From: Perca fluviatilis | Taxonomy: Eukaryota; Chordata; Actinopteri; Perciformes; Percidae | Length of the DNA: 64,000 bases | Reading direction: 5' to 3' | NCBI RefSeq assembly: GCF_010015445.1 | Contig: NC_053133.1 | Span: forward strand, 5,150,192 to 5,214,191 | Part shown: one piece after another, positions 47,617-57,921 of the stretch | Position numbering within the stretch: position 1 is the first letter of the stretch | How the letters are laid out: each line of letters opens with the position of its first letter | Made by a program: the position numbers and the translations under genes | The notes under the pieces: generated by a model | The model's database searches: none | What the model was told of the DNA's origin: nothing | What the model saw: the letters and a program-made list of their open reading frames with translations, nothing else

Positions 47617-47794
47617 TGTCAGAAAGAGAAAGTCTTGCAAAATTCATTGTTTCAAAAGAGACTTTTGATAGCTACAATGTTAATTACGCCCAGAGACGCT
47701 TACTTCGACCATTTTGGTAATTTCTTCCTTCCACAAAGAAATGTAAAGTAATTACAATTCCTGGTGAGCACCGTGTGTAGGAAGATAGGGGGAG

Positions 47795-47798
<4 letters not shown>

Positions 47799-47851
<53 letters not shown>
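47799..47851. repeat. (TG)n microsatellite
   Basis: About 26 TG units. Confidence 0.97.
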
Positions 47852-47856
<5 letters not shown>

Positions 47857-49246
47857 ACGTGTGTGTATGTGTACGTACGTGTGCATTTCACACAAACGTG
47901 CACATGCGCTTCGCAATTAATTTCTGTGATTTCCTACCAGTCCTTTTACAGGCTTTTTAAATGTCATCCACTGCTATGATTGACATGCAAATGCGTGGCT
48001 GGCAGAGGGGCGAAATGGGAAGGCAGGTTGAGCGAACCAGATAAGGGCATTGTTTCCCAGCTATAGGCTTAGGGAGGCAGAGCATGGGTTCATTGGGTTT
48101 AAGGAGGATGTTAACCCCTGCCACGCCACCCACAATGCATTGGGGTTAGACAGATGACACTGACTGTTGGCCTTTAATTGTTGAGCCCAGCAGTCATGAT
48201 GGGGTTTAGTCAACAGCCTCAGGGGTGGCAGTCTTGCAATTAAACCTTACGCTGCCTTCAAGGATTTTTGTCCTCATTGCCATGAATGGCATGCCTGTAA
48301 CGTCCACAATACTTGTCAAGGTTTTTTTGTTGTTGTTGTGAGCGCCTCTTGCTGCCAACTTCAGTTCCACCATCCATCATGGATGTATTATAAGACCGTG
48401 ATGCAACGTTAATGGCGGAGCCCAGTTCATTTCTATAAGAGTTGCTCAGAGGGGCATCCGCCAAAAAAATGTCCAAGCCTCCAGGTTTACTTTCATGATA
48501 TGTGACCACTGTGACCACTGACTCCCCCACCCGCGTGTTCCCACTCGGTCAAGAGATTTTACATTGTGGTGATTTCACAGGATTTTACAGGCTTTTCTCA
48601 GCTCAAGGGGAGTTTTTCAACCATAAAAAGTCCATGGATTAAAAATTCTGAATAGAAAGAGCCATAACCGACCTTTTTGCAGTTGGAGGTGTGCTGGCAG
48701 CTGTTTTAGACACGTCTCTTTTACAATGGTGGCCTAGGGTTAAAATTATTTCTGCGTTGCAGAGGGATTTTCCGTTGCAATACCACAACTGGACAAAATC
48801 AGCAGTTTGTGGGGGCTTGCCATCCACTGACCTCAGAAAACCTTCAGAGGGTGACTGCAAGTGAAAGCTTGTTTTGATCTTAGAAACAACAGTTTGACAC
48901 TAAATAAGTCCACTTATGGGCGTTTCCTGAGATTTACATCTTACAAGCTCCCTCAGGGGAGAGAGTTTGCTCAGTTTTCATGGAGATAGCTCAATTGTTA
49001 TCACATGACTGAACTTCAGTCCCAGTAACCAGAACATCAGTCATGCAATAACAGGGGATGATTGGTGAGGCACAGTGGAGAGGAGCAGTGAGGATAGAGA
49101 CCAGACCTCCGGTCCTCACCCAGAAAGTATTGTTGCTTGAATATGTCGCTATCAGAGCATTCCTGAGTTTTGAGGGGTTAGGGTTTTTCTCAGACTTTGA
49201 GGAGTAGGGTGGGGATGTGGTACAGGAGGTCTGGTCCTCCTACCTT
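47852..49246. other. Unassigned sequence
   Basis: No gene. 48350-48900 may be degraded dispersed repeat, but no partner occurs in this window. Confidence 0.45.
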
Positions 49247-49742
49247 TAGTCTATATCGACAAAGATTAATTTAGGGGGTTGCTCCGGAGCCACTGGAGAA
49301 TCTGCCAGACGTTCCTCATTTTCGGCCGGATGTCCATTACCTTCCTCTTTCTTTGTGTTGGCGTTCTAAACACCGGTGGATTTCTGAGGACTACGGTTAA
49401 CTGAAATCCAGACAGCTAGCTAGACTATCTGTCCAATCTGAGTTTTCTGTTGCACGACTAAAACTTTTGAACTTTTTTGTGATTGGTTTAAAGACATGAG
49501 CACATTTTTGTCCCATCCAGGAATGCTGTGTGGACTAGCCAGACCTTCCTCCGCAGAGCTGTGGAGGAACGTATGGCAGGGCAAGAGTATTGGCCTGTTG
49601 AAACATTTAACAGCATTGGTGTCATCTATCAAACACAAGCAGAGGAGTTATAACGTGTGCTCAGATCATTTTGAGTTACATGTTTTTGCATTAAGAGGGT
49701 GAAATGCTTGTGATATTCTGAAGATCTGGCAAAGCGAGACTA
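49247..49742 (-). mobile_element. Element H, copy F, with a second end
   Basis: In inverted orientation it starts TAGTCTATATCGAC, includes AGCTAGCTAGACTATCTGTC and the hairpin, and reaches a first end at GGGCAAGAGTA (49589). A second end, CTGGCAAAGCGAGACTA, appears at 49726-49742 after about 140 bp of unrelated sequence. This suggests two insertions, or one copy split by an internal insertion. Confidence 0.8.
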
Positions 49743-51066
49743 TCCTACCTTTAACTTCTCAGCTGGGGTCCCATCTGGTTCTTGTTAAGGCTCTTGATGT
49801 CATGTTGATCCTATCATGGTAGGAGGTTCGACCACGTCTTGTGATGGGACTCTGGGGAATGTGGCAGGAGGACTGGTTTGGTTGTGTTTTCCAGATTGAG
49901 AAGTTCCTGGAAGTGCTCCTTCTATCGGGCTACTTGTTGTCCTTCAGCAGCTCTTGCCTGTCCTTTGAGCACAGAGGGTTTAAGATGTGCTAGCTTGGGC
50001 CATAGATGGCTGGGGTAAAGCAGAAAAGGCCTCTGGTGTATGTCATCTATAATATACTTTTTCATAAATACCAATCTTATCTTAGATCAGTCCAATGATA
50101 ATTTTATTCACGTAAAAGTGTCTTTGAGTAATATAAAAAATGCTCTAATAATAAAATGTATTATTATTTATTATTATTATGAATGCCTTGGGGCACAGAC
50201 TGTGGCAGGACAATAAAAACTGGAACAAATAGGGGTACCCAATGGTTCAGGTGCATACTACATTACCCCAACATTCATGGCTCGACTCCTGGCCAACGGA
50301 CATTTGTAGCCTGTCATACCCATCTCACATGCTTGACCGATTATGACCGATACCAAACAAAGATGTTTTCTTTATCTGTAGGATAGGATTTATAAGCCGG
50401 GATGTCTCTGCAGCTCCATGATACTTGGTTTGACACGGTCAATGGTATTTTGCCTTTGACAAATATTATACAGTCACATTTCTCTGCGTTCAAAATGCAA
50501 ATATGTGAATTTATACCAAAAGACTGAGTGTACGAAAGCTCAGAGATGGACAACCAGCCCTGGAGTAAAGCGTACAATGATGAGTGAGGGCTTTACGATT
50601 TGTAACAAATCTCAGTGCACTGTGATATTCAAGAGTCTAACATGTGCAAACACTGTGCCCATATATTCACGTTAAACAGATTGTAATCAACAACCGGTCA
50701 GCCTTAGCTTTTTGGTAAATCATAGTAAATTAGTAATGAAGATCTGTTGTTGTGAGACATATACTTTCCTATGGCTCTTTAAGGCTTTTCCACTCAGATC
50801 AAACTCTGATTTCAATTTGAACATGACATGATGGACTATCACTTCAAATACTGGCTTCTATCATTACTTGTCAAAGCTTTTACTCTGAGCCAGATTAGAT
50901 AGATAGATTACACAAGGCAGACTGTATTTTTCAGGGGTCTCTCCTCGCATGACAAAATGATTGGCTGAGACACAGGTTGTTTAGAACCATAGACAGCACT
51001 CTTTGTTGTGTTTAGGGGGAGATCGACAGACGTTCACAAGATCATCAAATGTTTTCTTTATGTTTT

Positions 51067-51070
<4 letters not shown>
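49743..51070. other. Unassigned sequence
   Basis: No gene recognised. Confidence 0.5.

Positions 51071-51134
<64 letters not shown>
51071..51134. repeat. (AT)n microsatellite
   Basis: About 32 AT units directly abutting an element end. Confidence 0.96.
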
Positions 51135-51137
<3 letters not shown>

Positions 51138-51225
51138 GGCATGCCGTTTAGGAAATTATTGTATATATGTGAAGTCTGAATATATTGAATGAACCTTGAA
51201 TATATTGAATGAACGTCTGAATATA

Positions 51226-51480
51226 TTGAATGAAAGGCGTGTTAGCCTGATGAAAGGGACCTTCCTGACCAAAGAGGTTCCTTTCATTCGGTCTTCCATG
51301 ATGAAAAAGTAAATAAACTTCTTCAGTGGGAGAATGGTAATGGATATGGTTACCGTTACCATTGTTTTTGCCCTTACATGCATTCACCAGTATGTTAATA
51401 ATCTGATATGCTCATAGTGTCACACTTCGGTTAGGATTAATCACAACGAAAACACAAGTAGCGGTAGACAATGATGTCAT
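51226..51480. repeat. Left arm of a long inverted repeat
   Basis: Segments such as 'GTGTCACACTTCGGTTAGGA', 'AACTTCTTCAGTGGGAGAAT' and GTTAGCCTGATGAAAGGGAC recur inverted and in reversed order at 54685-54960. Confidence 0.85.
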
Positions 51481-51539
51481 ATTCCATTTCAAGTTTCATT
51501 CAATATGTTCAGACATTCATTCAATATATTCAGACTTTC

Positions 51540-51540
<1 letters not shown>

Positions 51541-51586
<46 letters not shown>
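51541..51586. repeat. (AT)n microsatellite
   Basis: AT dinucleotides between the composite element and the Tc1-like element. Confidence 0.95.
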
Positions 51587-51588
<2 letters not shown>

Positions 51589-51589
<1 letters not shown>

Positions 51590-51964
51590 CAGGCCAAAGG
51601 TTTGGACACACCTTCCCATTCAATGCGTTTCCTTTTTATTTTCATGACTATTTACATTGTAGATTCTCACTGAACAAAGCACACCTGTGAAGGTAAAACC
51701 ATTTCAGGTGACTACCTCATGAAGCTCATTGAGAGAACACCAAGGGTTTGCAGCGCTATCAAAAAAGCAAAGGGTGGCTACTTTGAGGAATCTCAAGTAT
51801 AAGACATGTTTTCAGTTATTTCACACTTTTTTGTTAAGTACATAATTCCATATGTGTTCATTCATAGTTTTGATGCCTTCAGTGATAATCTACAATGTAA
51901 ATAGTCATGAAAATAAAGAAACACATTGAATGAGAAGGCGTGTCCAAACTTTTGGCCTGTACTG
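51589..51964 (+). mobile_element. Short Tc1-like element, copy 2, deleted
   Basis: Same family as 5557-6089. It lacks about 140 bp of the left inner arm: sequence jumps from GTAGATTCTCACTGA to ACAAAGCACACCTGTGAAGG. The right end GGCCTGTACTG is followed by TA. Confidence 0.92.
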
Positions 51965-51968
51965 TATA

Positions 51969-53463
51969 CACTACCGGTCAAAGGTTTTAGAACACCTCAA
52001 TTTTTCCAGGTTTTTATTGAAATGCAGTTCAAGGTCTTATTGTACTCTGAAATTAAAGAATAGAACAAATGAACAATTTATGTTAAAAAAGAAATCATGG
52101 AATCAATTTATAAACCAAAATGTATTCTACATTTTTGACTCATTTGGCAGATCTAACAGCTGAACACACTCGTGGCATTCTTTCTACAATGGAAATCAAA
52201 TATTCTTCAGAAAGTTCTTCCCAACTCTGTTGCAGAAGTTCCCATAAATGTTTGGCACTTGTAGGTTGCTTTGCTTTCACTTTTCTGTCCAGTTCATCCC
52301 AAACCAGCTCAATGGGGTTTAAGTCTAGTGACTGTGCTGGCCACTCCATGTTTTTAAGCTTACCATCTTGTTCTTTTTTACTAAGGTAGTTCTGGCATAG
52401 CTTGGACTTATGTTTTGGGTCATTATCTTGCTGTAGGATGAACCCCTGATCAACTAGGCGCATACCAGAGGGTACTGCATGGCGCTGCAAAATGCTGTGG
52501 TAGCCGTTTTGGTTCAGGGTGCCTTTCACTCTGTACAAATCACCGACCCTGGATCCAGCAAAACAGCCCCAGACCATCACGCTTCCTCCTCCATGTTTGA
52601 CAGTTGATGTCACACACTGAGGAACCATCCTTTCGCCTACTCGATGGCGTACAAAAATCCTGCGTGATGAACCGAAGATTTCAAATTTTGATTCATCAGT
52701 CCATAGCACCTTCTTCCAGTCTTCAGTAGTCCATTGGCAGTGTTTCTTGGCCCAGGCAAGCCTCTTTTTCTTATTCTGACATCTTAGAAATGGCTTTCTT
52801 GCTGCAACTCGACCTATCAAACCTGCAGCTCGAAGTCTTCTCTTTACAGTTGAAACTGAGACTTGCTTATTACGACCACTATTAAGCTGTGCTTGAAGCT
52901 GTTGTCCTGTGAGCTGCCTATCACGCAAGCTGTTGACTCTCAGAAACTTGTCTTCTGATTCTGTTGTGGCTTTGGGTCTGCCAGACCTCTTCCTGTCAGA
53001 GTTTCTCCCAGTTTCTAAGTGCCTTTTGATGGTGAAGAATACTGTACTCACTAACACACTACTTTCTGCAGTACAATACTGTTCAAATAATGATCACGAG
53101 GGTACGGTACCACAGTGTGTTCCAACAATACTTTTATACAAACAGAGGGGGTTGTAAGTAATCCAGACAAGTTGGAACACCTGTGGGAATTGGTAGCACC
53201 AACTTTCACAGCTCGATCAACCTCCATTGCTGCAGAACAACTTTACATTGTTAATCCATTTCTTGTTACTTGAAAAAGGCCTTTTTGTAAAATTCTGAAA
53301 TGTACATTATTTTTCAGTTTTGGGTAACCTTACTTTTTTTTAACCTCATGCAGTTCACCACTTACCTTTGTATCATTTCAAGCTATTCATTGGACTTGAA
53401 CTGCTAAACTTTCAATAAAAAACTAAAAAAATTGGGGTGTTCTACAACCTTTGACCGGTAGTG
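51969..53463 (-). mobile_element. Tc1/mariner element with DD38E-type transposase
   Basis: The ends are CACTACCGGTCAAAGGTTTT and the inverted AACCTTTGACCGGTAGTG, with longer imperfect inverted arms inside. Flanks are TA on the left and TG on the right, the latter probably a mutated TA. The 1.5-kb length is normal for Tc1. It lies exactly between two copies of a different, shorter Tc1-like family. Confidence 0.93.
52140..53057 (-). CDS. Tc1/mariner transposase (DD38E spacing), N-terminally truncated frame
   Basis: A 305-residue open frame without an ATG at its head; it begins at a GTG codon, and an in-frame stop lies 13 codons further upstream (53094-53096). A DNA-binding region with DRKRSGRPKAT (an AT-hook-like GRPK) precedes the catalytic core. 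Acidic residues are D121 in VLWTDESKFEIFG, D211 in FILQQDNDPKH and E250 in LDLNPIELVWDELD, with 38 residues between the last two. This is the spacing reported for the Intruder group; classic Tc1 has 34. The enzyme would cut and paste the element at TA sites. The N-terminal helix-turn-helix is incomplete and SPDLNPIE has become SLDLNPIE, so activity is doubtful although the core is uninterrupted. Start is uncertain. Confidence 0.93.
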   Translation of the reverse strand: MLVSTVFFTIKRHLETGRNSDRKRSGRPKATTESEDKFLRVNSLRDRQLTGQQLQAQLNSGRNKQVSVSTVKRRLRAAGLIGRVAARKPFLRCQNKKKRLAWAKKHCQWTTEDWKKVLWTDESKFEIFGSSRRIFVRHRVGERMVPQCVTSTVKHGGGSVMVWGCFAGSRVGDLYRVKGTLNQNGYHSILQRHAVPSGMRLVDQGFILQQDNDPKHKSKLCQNYLSKKEQDGKLKNMEWPAQSLDLNPIELVWDELDRKVKAKQPTSAKHLWELLQQSWEELSEEYLISIVERMPRVCSAVRSAK

Positions 53464-53466
53464 TGT

Positions 53467-53980
53467 AGAGGCCAAAAGTTTGGACACACCTTCTCATTCA
53501 ATGTGTTTCTTTATTTTCATGACTATTTACATTGTAGATTCTCAGTGAAGGCATCAAAACTATGAATGAACACATATGGAATTATGTACTTAACAAAAAA
53601 GTGTGAAATAACTGAAAACATGTCTTATATTTTAGATTCCTCAAAGTAGCCACCCTTTGCTTTTTTGATAGCGCTGCAAACCCTTGGTGTTCTCTCACTA
53701 TTTTAGCTTCTATAAATCTTCACAGGTGTGCTTTGTCAGGGTTAATTAGTGGAATTTTTTCCCTTATTAATAAAAAAGCAAAGGGTGGCTACTTTGAAGA
53801 ATCTAAAATATAAGACATGTTTTCAGTTATTTCACACTTTTTTTTTTTAAGTACATAATTCCATATGTGTTTATTCATAGTTTTGATGCCTTCAGTGAGA
53901 ATCTACAATGTAAATAGTCATGAAAATAAAAAGTAAACGCATTGAATGAGAAGGTGTGTCCAAACGTTTTGCCTGTACTG
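53467..53980 (-). mobile_element. Short Tc1-like element, copy 3, inverted
   Basis: Same family as 5557-6089, with the central GGGTTAATTAGTGG segment in inverted order relative to copy 1. The left end is worn (TAGAGGCCAAAAG) and the right end GCCTGTACTG is followed by TA. Confidence 0.92.
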
Positions 53981-54150
53981 TATACACAGACATTCATTCA
54001 ATATATTCAGACTTTCATTTATATATATATATATATATATATTCAGACATTCATTCAATATATTCAATGCTTATTCAATATATTCAAGGTTCATTCAAAA
54101 TATTCAGACTTTCATTCAGACTTTCACTCAATATATTAAAACTTTACACA

Positions 54151-54152
<2 letters not shown>

Positions 54153-54186
<34 letters not shown>
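54153..54186. repeat. (CT)n microsatellite
   Basis: About 17 CT units, shortly followed by an AT run at 54195-54241. Confidence 0.95.
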
Positions 54187-54244
<58 letters not shown>

Positions 54245-54268
54245 ATTTCCTAAACGGAATATGCCATA

Positions 54269-54271
<3 letters not shown>

Positions 54272-54327
<56 letters not shown>
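54272..54327. repeat. (AT)n microsatellite
   Basis: About 28 AT units just outside the right end of the composite element. Confidence 0.95.
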
Positions 54328-54330
<3 letters not shown>

Positions 54331-54624
54331 CTGGCTCTCACAGAAAAGTCCTAAGGCCTAAAAGTGCTGGTTCGATAGCAGCTGTTGAGAGTGCAGCTTG
54401 GCTAAGAGGCTTTTCATTGATCTGACTGCTGAGTCTTGAAAGAAAGCAGAAATATGTTGATGTTACCTTCAGAAAAGGCAGAACAAGCAAATATGGTAAA
54501 AGCATCACCCTGAAGCTGCAGAGGAGAGTACACAGCCACAGTAAAACCATAAGATTCTTCTTTCTGTTAGCAAAATGACCAATACAATCAGATGGTCCAT
54601 TAGTCCCCTGCCCAGTGTAATGAA
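54328..54624. other. Unassigned sequence
   Basis: No gene or repeat match within the window. Confidence 0.5.
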
Positions 54625-54988
54625 CCTTGAATATATTGAATGAACCTTGAATATATTGAATGAAAATTGAATTGGAATCTGACGTCATTGTCTTGTTTCT
54701 TGTGTTTTCGTTGTGATTAATCCTAATCGAAGTGTGACACTAGGAGCGAATCAGCAAGAAACCTAGTGTCAGCTATTTTGTGCAATAAAGAGATCATTAA
54801 CACACTGTCGAATGCATGTAAGGGCCAAAACATTAGTAACGGTAACCATATCCAGTACCATTCTCCCAATGAAGAAGTTTATTCACTTTTTCATCGTGGA
54901 AAACCGAATAAAAGGGAACCTCTCTGGTCAGGCAGGTCCCTTTCATCAGGCTAACGTCAAGACACCTTTCATTCAATATATTCAAGGT
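54625..54988. repeat. Right arm of the long inverted repeat
   Basis: Two TTGAATATATTGAATGAA units are followed by the inverted counterpart of 51226-51480, with about 60 bp of extra sequence near 54742-54802. It ends at CATTCAATATATTCAAGG next to the IS630-type element. Confidence 0.85.
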
Positions 54989-55513
54989 CGCTTTGGTACA
55001 TTTCTCGAATCATCCTCGACATTTGCAAAACAGTAAATGCATTTCTCAAAACAATTCGTACAAATAGCAACACACCATGTATTACCTGCAAAAGCCAGTC
55101 TCTTGCTCAAAATCCTTAGTTCATCCCTCAAAAGTAAATCTCTGTCAATGAACATGTCAGTGCCATCAGAATGACAAGTCCTTGTGTCATAGTGTACAGA
55201 TAAGACAGTCAAATTGCCTAGTCATGTTTTCAGTATAACAGTGTACTCTGGAGGGATGTTCTGATGTAAACCATGGCTAAAGTTTTGATGACAATTATTG
55301 TAAATTGTATGTGGGAGTTTGATTGCAAGAGACTGGACAAGATTCACATTTACGCTTTTACCGTTTCTACTGTAATTTGTTGACAGACATAAAGGAAAGG
55401 ACAGCACTGCATAGCACAAAGAAAAAAAAAATGAACATAGAAATGTGAACATTGGACAATCTCCTTAGGGAAAACTGTACATGCAGTGCTGTAGGAATTA
55501 CAGTGCAGTCTTC

Positions 55514-55890
55514 CTACACCTCCTGACGTTCCTGTCTGTTGGGCCACAAATTCTCATCCACATCGCAACGAATATCTTCTCTTGCGATGCAGCGTGGAAA
55601 TAATCTTTTAGAGTGTCTTATCCAGCCTCTGCAGGCATCTGCTGTGACGTCATCACACGCTGCATCCATGGCAGCCAGAAGGGTCATCTGTGTATGTGGC
55701 TGGCGATCATATACTTTCCATCTCCATTCTGAGAAAAATTCCTCAATGGGGTTAAGGAATGGGGAGTTGGGTGAGAGGAACTCCATCAGCATCCTGTTGT
55801 GGGCTGCAAACCATTACCTGATGATGTTGGAGTGAAACTGACAGTGTCCCAAACTATCACGTACTTTGGCAGGTCATCTCCAATCTGGCC
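55514..55890 (-). pseudogene. IS630-like DDE transposase, C-terminal remnant
   Basis: The open part ends with SPNSPFLNPIEEFFSEWRWK, VYDRQP..., a RGWIRHSKRLFPRCIARED stretch and DVDENLWPN. The NPIEEFF block carries the last catalytic glutamate, and the RWKVYDRQP and WIRH..FPRC blocks are typical of IS630-like transposases common in fish. Upstream, in shifted frames, [10 protein letters not shown] carries the second catalytic aspartate (WD). A frameshift after it and a TAA before WFAAHN break the frame. Everything N-terminal of this is missing, replaced by unrelated GC-rich DNA from about 55890. Inactive. Confidence 0.88.
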
Positions 55891-55958
55891 CCCCCTCCGG
55901 CGCAGCAGCGAGGCAAAGCTGTGTTCCTGCCCGGGGGAAGAGACGCTGCCGCCGGCCA

Positions 55959-56290
55959 CGGAGCTTTGCCTCGCTGCTGCGGCGGTCCCCGCTGATCCAG
56001 ATGGGACCGGTCAAAGACACAGTGGTAATCGGGAGGATCTTAAACGTAGTCCAGGACGACCTATACGTCGATTTCAGCGGGAAGTACCATTGCCTTTGCC
56101 GGTGGCCGGTGGCCGGCGGACGGAGAGGAGCTATAGCGGGGCTACAGAGTCCGTCTGAGGCTGCAGGATCTGGAGCTCACTGCCTGCTTGCTGGGAGCCA
56201 AAACCCGACACCACGCAGCTGGAGACCCGGGCCGGACTGCTGGGCCGGCTGGAAGGAAGGGAAGCCCGGGAGAACCAGTACCAGGATTGA
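55959..56290 (+). pseudogene. mrps28: MRPS28 pseudogene, longer intron-free copy
   Basis: The frame reads [20 protein letters not shown] and continues [20 protein letters not shown] to [11 protein letters not shown] short GGTGGCC-type duplication then shifts the frame; the next frame gives ADGEEL, a stop, then [21 protein letters not shown]. An extra C shifts again to a TTQLE...[17 protein letters not shown] end and TGA. MRPS28 (bS1m) is a mitochondrial small-subunit ribosomal protein. The parts run continuously without an intron, which suggests origin from spliced RNA. Two frameshifts and a stop make it non-functional. It keeps the N-terminal and C-terminal parts missing from the 38-kb copy. 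Confidence 0.88.
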
Positions 56291-56383
56291 GCGGAGCGGA
56301 CTGTCACAGCCTGCAGAAGTTTAAACACAGGTTTCTTAAAGGGAGTCTGGCGGGACTCGGACTGTGGACGACGAAACATGACC

Positions 56384-56590
56384 GGGGGACCGCCGCAGCA
56401 GCTAGGCGAAACTGTGTTCCTGCCTGGTGGAGGAGACGCTCATCGCCAGCCACGGAAATCTCCGCCTCCCGCTGCCATCTGGATTAGCTGGGACCGGTGT
56501 AGCAACGAGGCGAAGCTGTGTTCCTGCCCGGGGGAAGAGACGCTGCCGCCAGCCACAGAAATCTCCGCCTCCCGCTGACATCTGGATCAC
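56384..56590 (+). repeat. GC-rich module M, tandem copies 2 and 3
   Basis: Two successive copies of the roughly 95-bp module share GTGTTCCTGCC, GAGACGCT, CCAGCCAC and 'AAATCTCCGCCTCCCGCTG'. The second is followed by the TTTGAAAGTCGAGATCT arm motif. Confidence 0.85.
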
Positions 56591-56610
56591 TTTGAAAGTC
56601 GAGATCTGAG

Positions 56611-56799
56611 CACCCACGGAGGAAAACATTGTTTCTATATTTACCTGACAGAGAACATTGCAGAATCTGAATGTAATCACAAAATATCACAATTAATCAG
56701 ACATTAGCGTCATGGACTCATGGCAGTGCGCTACCCACCCTGCCCGTTATGAGAGCCAAACAGCACATATCTGCGTTCATCAACCACCAGAACTGGACT
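56611..56799. other. Unassigned sequence
   Basis: Nothing recognised between the GC-rich insert and the microsatellite. Confidence 0.5.
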
Positions 56800-56812
56800 T
56801 TGTGTGTGTGTG

Positions 56813-56856
<44 letters not shown>

Positions 56857-56885
56857 GAGAGAGAGAGAGAGAAAGAGAGAGAGAG
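56800..56885. repeat. (TG)n-(CGTG)n-(GA)n compound microsatellite
   Basis: Three motif blocks in succession: TG, then about seven CGTG, then GA with one AAA. Confidence 0.95.
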
Positions 56886-57590
56886 GTGTCGTTAACAAAT
56901 TTAACATTCCAGCAGAGGTGTTCATTTCCATACAGGTTTAGTGGCTTGACGGTTAACGGTAAAGTAGTTGATTTGGGGGGGGTATTTTGGCGACTTAATT
57001 AACCCGACCCAGGGTGAGTCTGATGAAATCTGATGTAGGCTATCTGATCGGTTCAGCTCTGAGATTTTCTTGCATTGCACAGCGCTCTGAAGGAATAATT
57101 TCTGAGATTAGGCGAGGTTATGTTCTGCCAGCTAACAGCAATTTAATACAATAGCAGGAAAAGAGTCCGAGGCGCTGATGTGCAGGTTACCTTTCCCCCC
57201 AAACACGGACACACATACAAATACGTCTGGCTTTATAAGATAGATAGCTTGCCTATAAGTGACATCACGCTCTGTCTGCACTTGTTGTCTGGTTGTGCTT
57301 TGCATGTGTGGGATTCTGAAACGTCCTTAAATTCGGGAATTGTCGTTTGTTTATTCAAAGTCAAAGACAGTCCAAAGTAGTGCTACTTTGCACACATTTT
57401 AGCTGCCAAAGCCCCGCTGCTGTCTCTCTCTCTCTCTCTCTGTCTCTGGTCAGTGAGCAGAGGGGGAGTGGCCAGCGGCTAGAGCGTCAAAAGCCAATGT
57501 GTGCTTCTTTTACCTATATATTTAACGATATCGTTTGGATTTCTTATCCAAACAACGTCCAACGTGGCACTGCATTTACTTGTGCCCATA
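56886..57590. other. Unassigned sequence
   Basis: A short CT run lies at 57424-57441. No gene recognised. Confidence 0.45.
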
Positions 57591-57690
57591 GCAAGACACC
57601 TGTCAAGTTTGAAATCCATCAGACTAACGGTTCGAGAGATATGCGCTTAACACCCACACAGACAGACAGACGTTCCGGCAAGTATAGATA
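57591..57690. repeat. Probable retroelement tail with GACA run
   Basis: GTCAAGTTTGAAATCCATCA, 'GAGAGATATGCG' and a CAGACAGACAGACG run before TATAGATAG resemble a repeat tail I know from fish genomes. No second copy is in the window. Confidence 0.35.
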
Positions 57691-57849
57691 GATCATTTGC
57701 ATGGATGTACCAAAGTATTTGCAACTTGTTCAGAGAAATGAGAAACTGCTTTTTTGATGTGCACAAGTGACACAATGATTGAACAGGTAGTTTTGAGAAT
57801 TTCAATTCTGATCTGAGAAATGTACCAAAGCGACTGAGATATACTGTAT

Positions 57850-57921
57850 ATATTCAGACTTTCATGCAATATATTCAGACTTTACATATATATATAATAT
57901 TTTCCTAAACGGCATGCCATA
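57850..57921. mobile_element. Third copy of the composite-element end
   Basis: TATATTCAGACTTTCATGCAATATATTCAGAC is followed by TTTCCTAAACGGCATGCCATA (57901-57921), the inverted form of the end at 51135. It lies just beyond the IS630-type right end, as expected if that element inserted into a member of the composite family. Confidence 0.85.

Larger units (their letters stand above)
51135..54268. mobile_element. Composite element with TATGGCATGCCGTTTAGGAA ends
   Basis: The left end (51135-51160) and the inverted right end AATTTCCTAAACGGAATATGCCATA (54244-54268) are near-identical. Inside lie multiple ATATATTGAATGAA motifs in one orientation at the left and the inverted TTCATTCAATATATTCAGA at the right. 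Three Tc1-like insertions occupy 51589-53980; removing them leaves an element of about 750 bp. The same end recurs at 57901-57921. No transposase of its own. Confidence 0.75.
55891..56610 (+). mobile_element. GC-rich insert: MRPS28 copy plus modules M
   Basis: Base composition changes abruptly to GC-rich at about 55891. The insert holds a partial module M, the MRPS28 pseudogene, about 90 bp of linker (GACTGTGGACGACGAAACAT) and two more module M copies. It ends with GGATCACTTTGAAAGTCGAG followed by ATCT, the arm motif of the foldback element at 37.7 kb, but without that element's terminal repeats. It is probably a truncated or rearranged member of the same family. Confidence 0.75.
54991..57836 (-). 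mobile_element. IS630-type Tc1/mariner-superfamily element, disrupted
   Basis: The left end CGCTTTGGTACATTTCTC plus a TTCTCAAAAC block is matched inverted at the right (GTTTTGAGAATTTC, then GAGAAATGTACCAAAGCG). A transposase remnant lies at 55514-55890 on the minus strand. The space between it and the right arm is filled by MRPS28-bearing GC-rich DNA, microsatellites and unassigned sequence. The element sits inside ATATATTCAG-motif DNA of the composite family. Confidence 0.75.

Noticed and set aside
55959..56290. Functional host mrps28 gene
   Set aside because: Two frameshifts, an internal stop and mobile-element flanks rule out a working gene.
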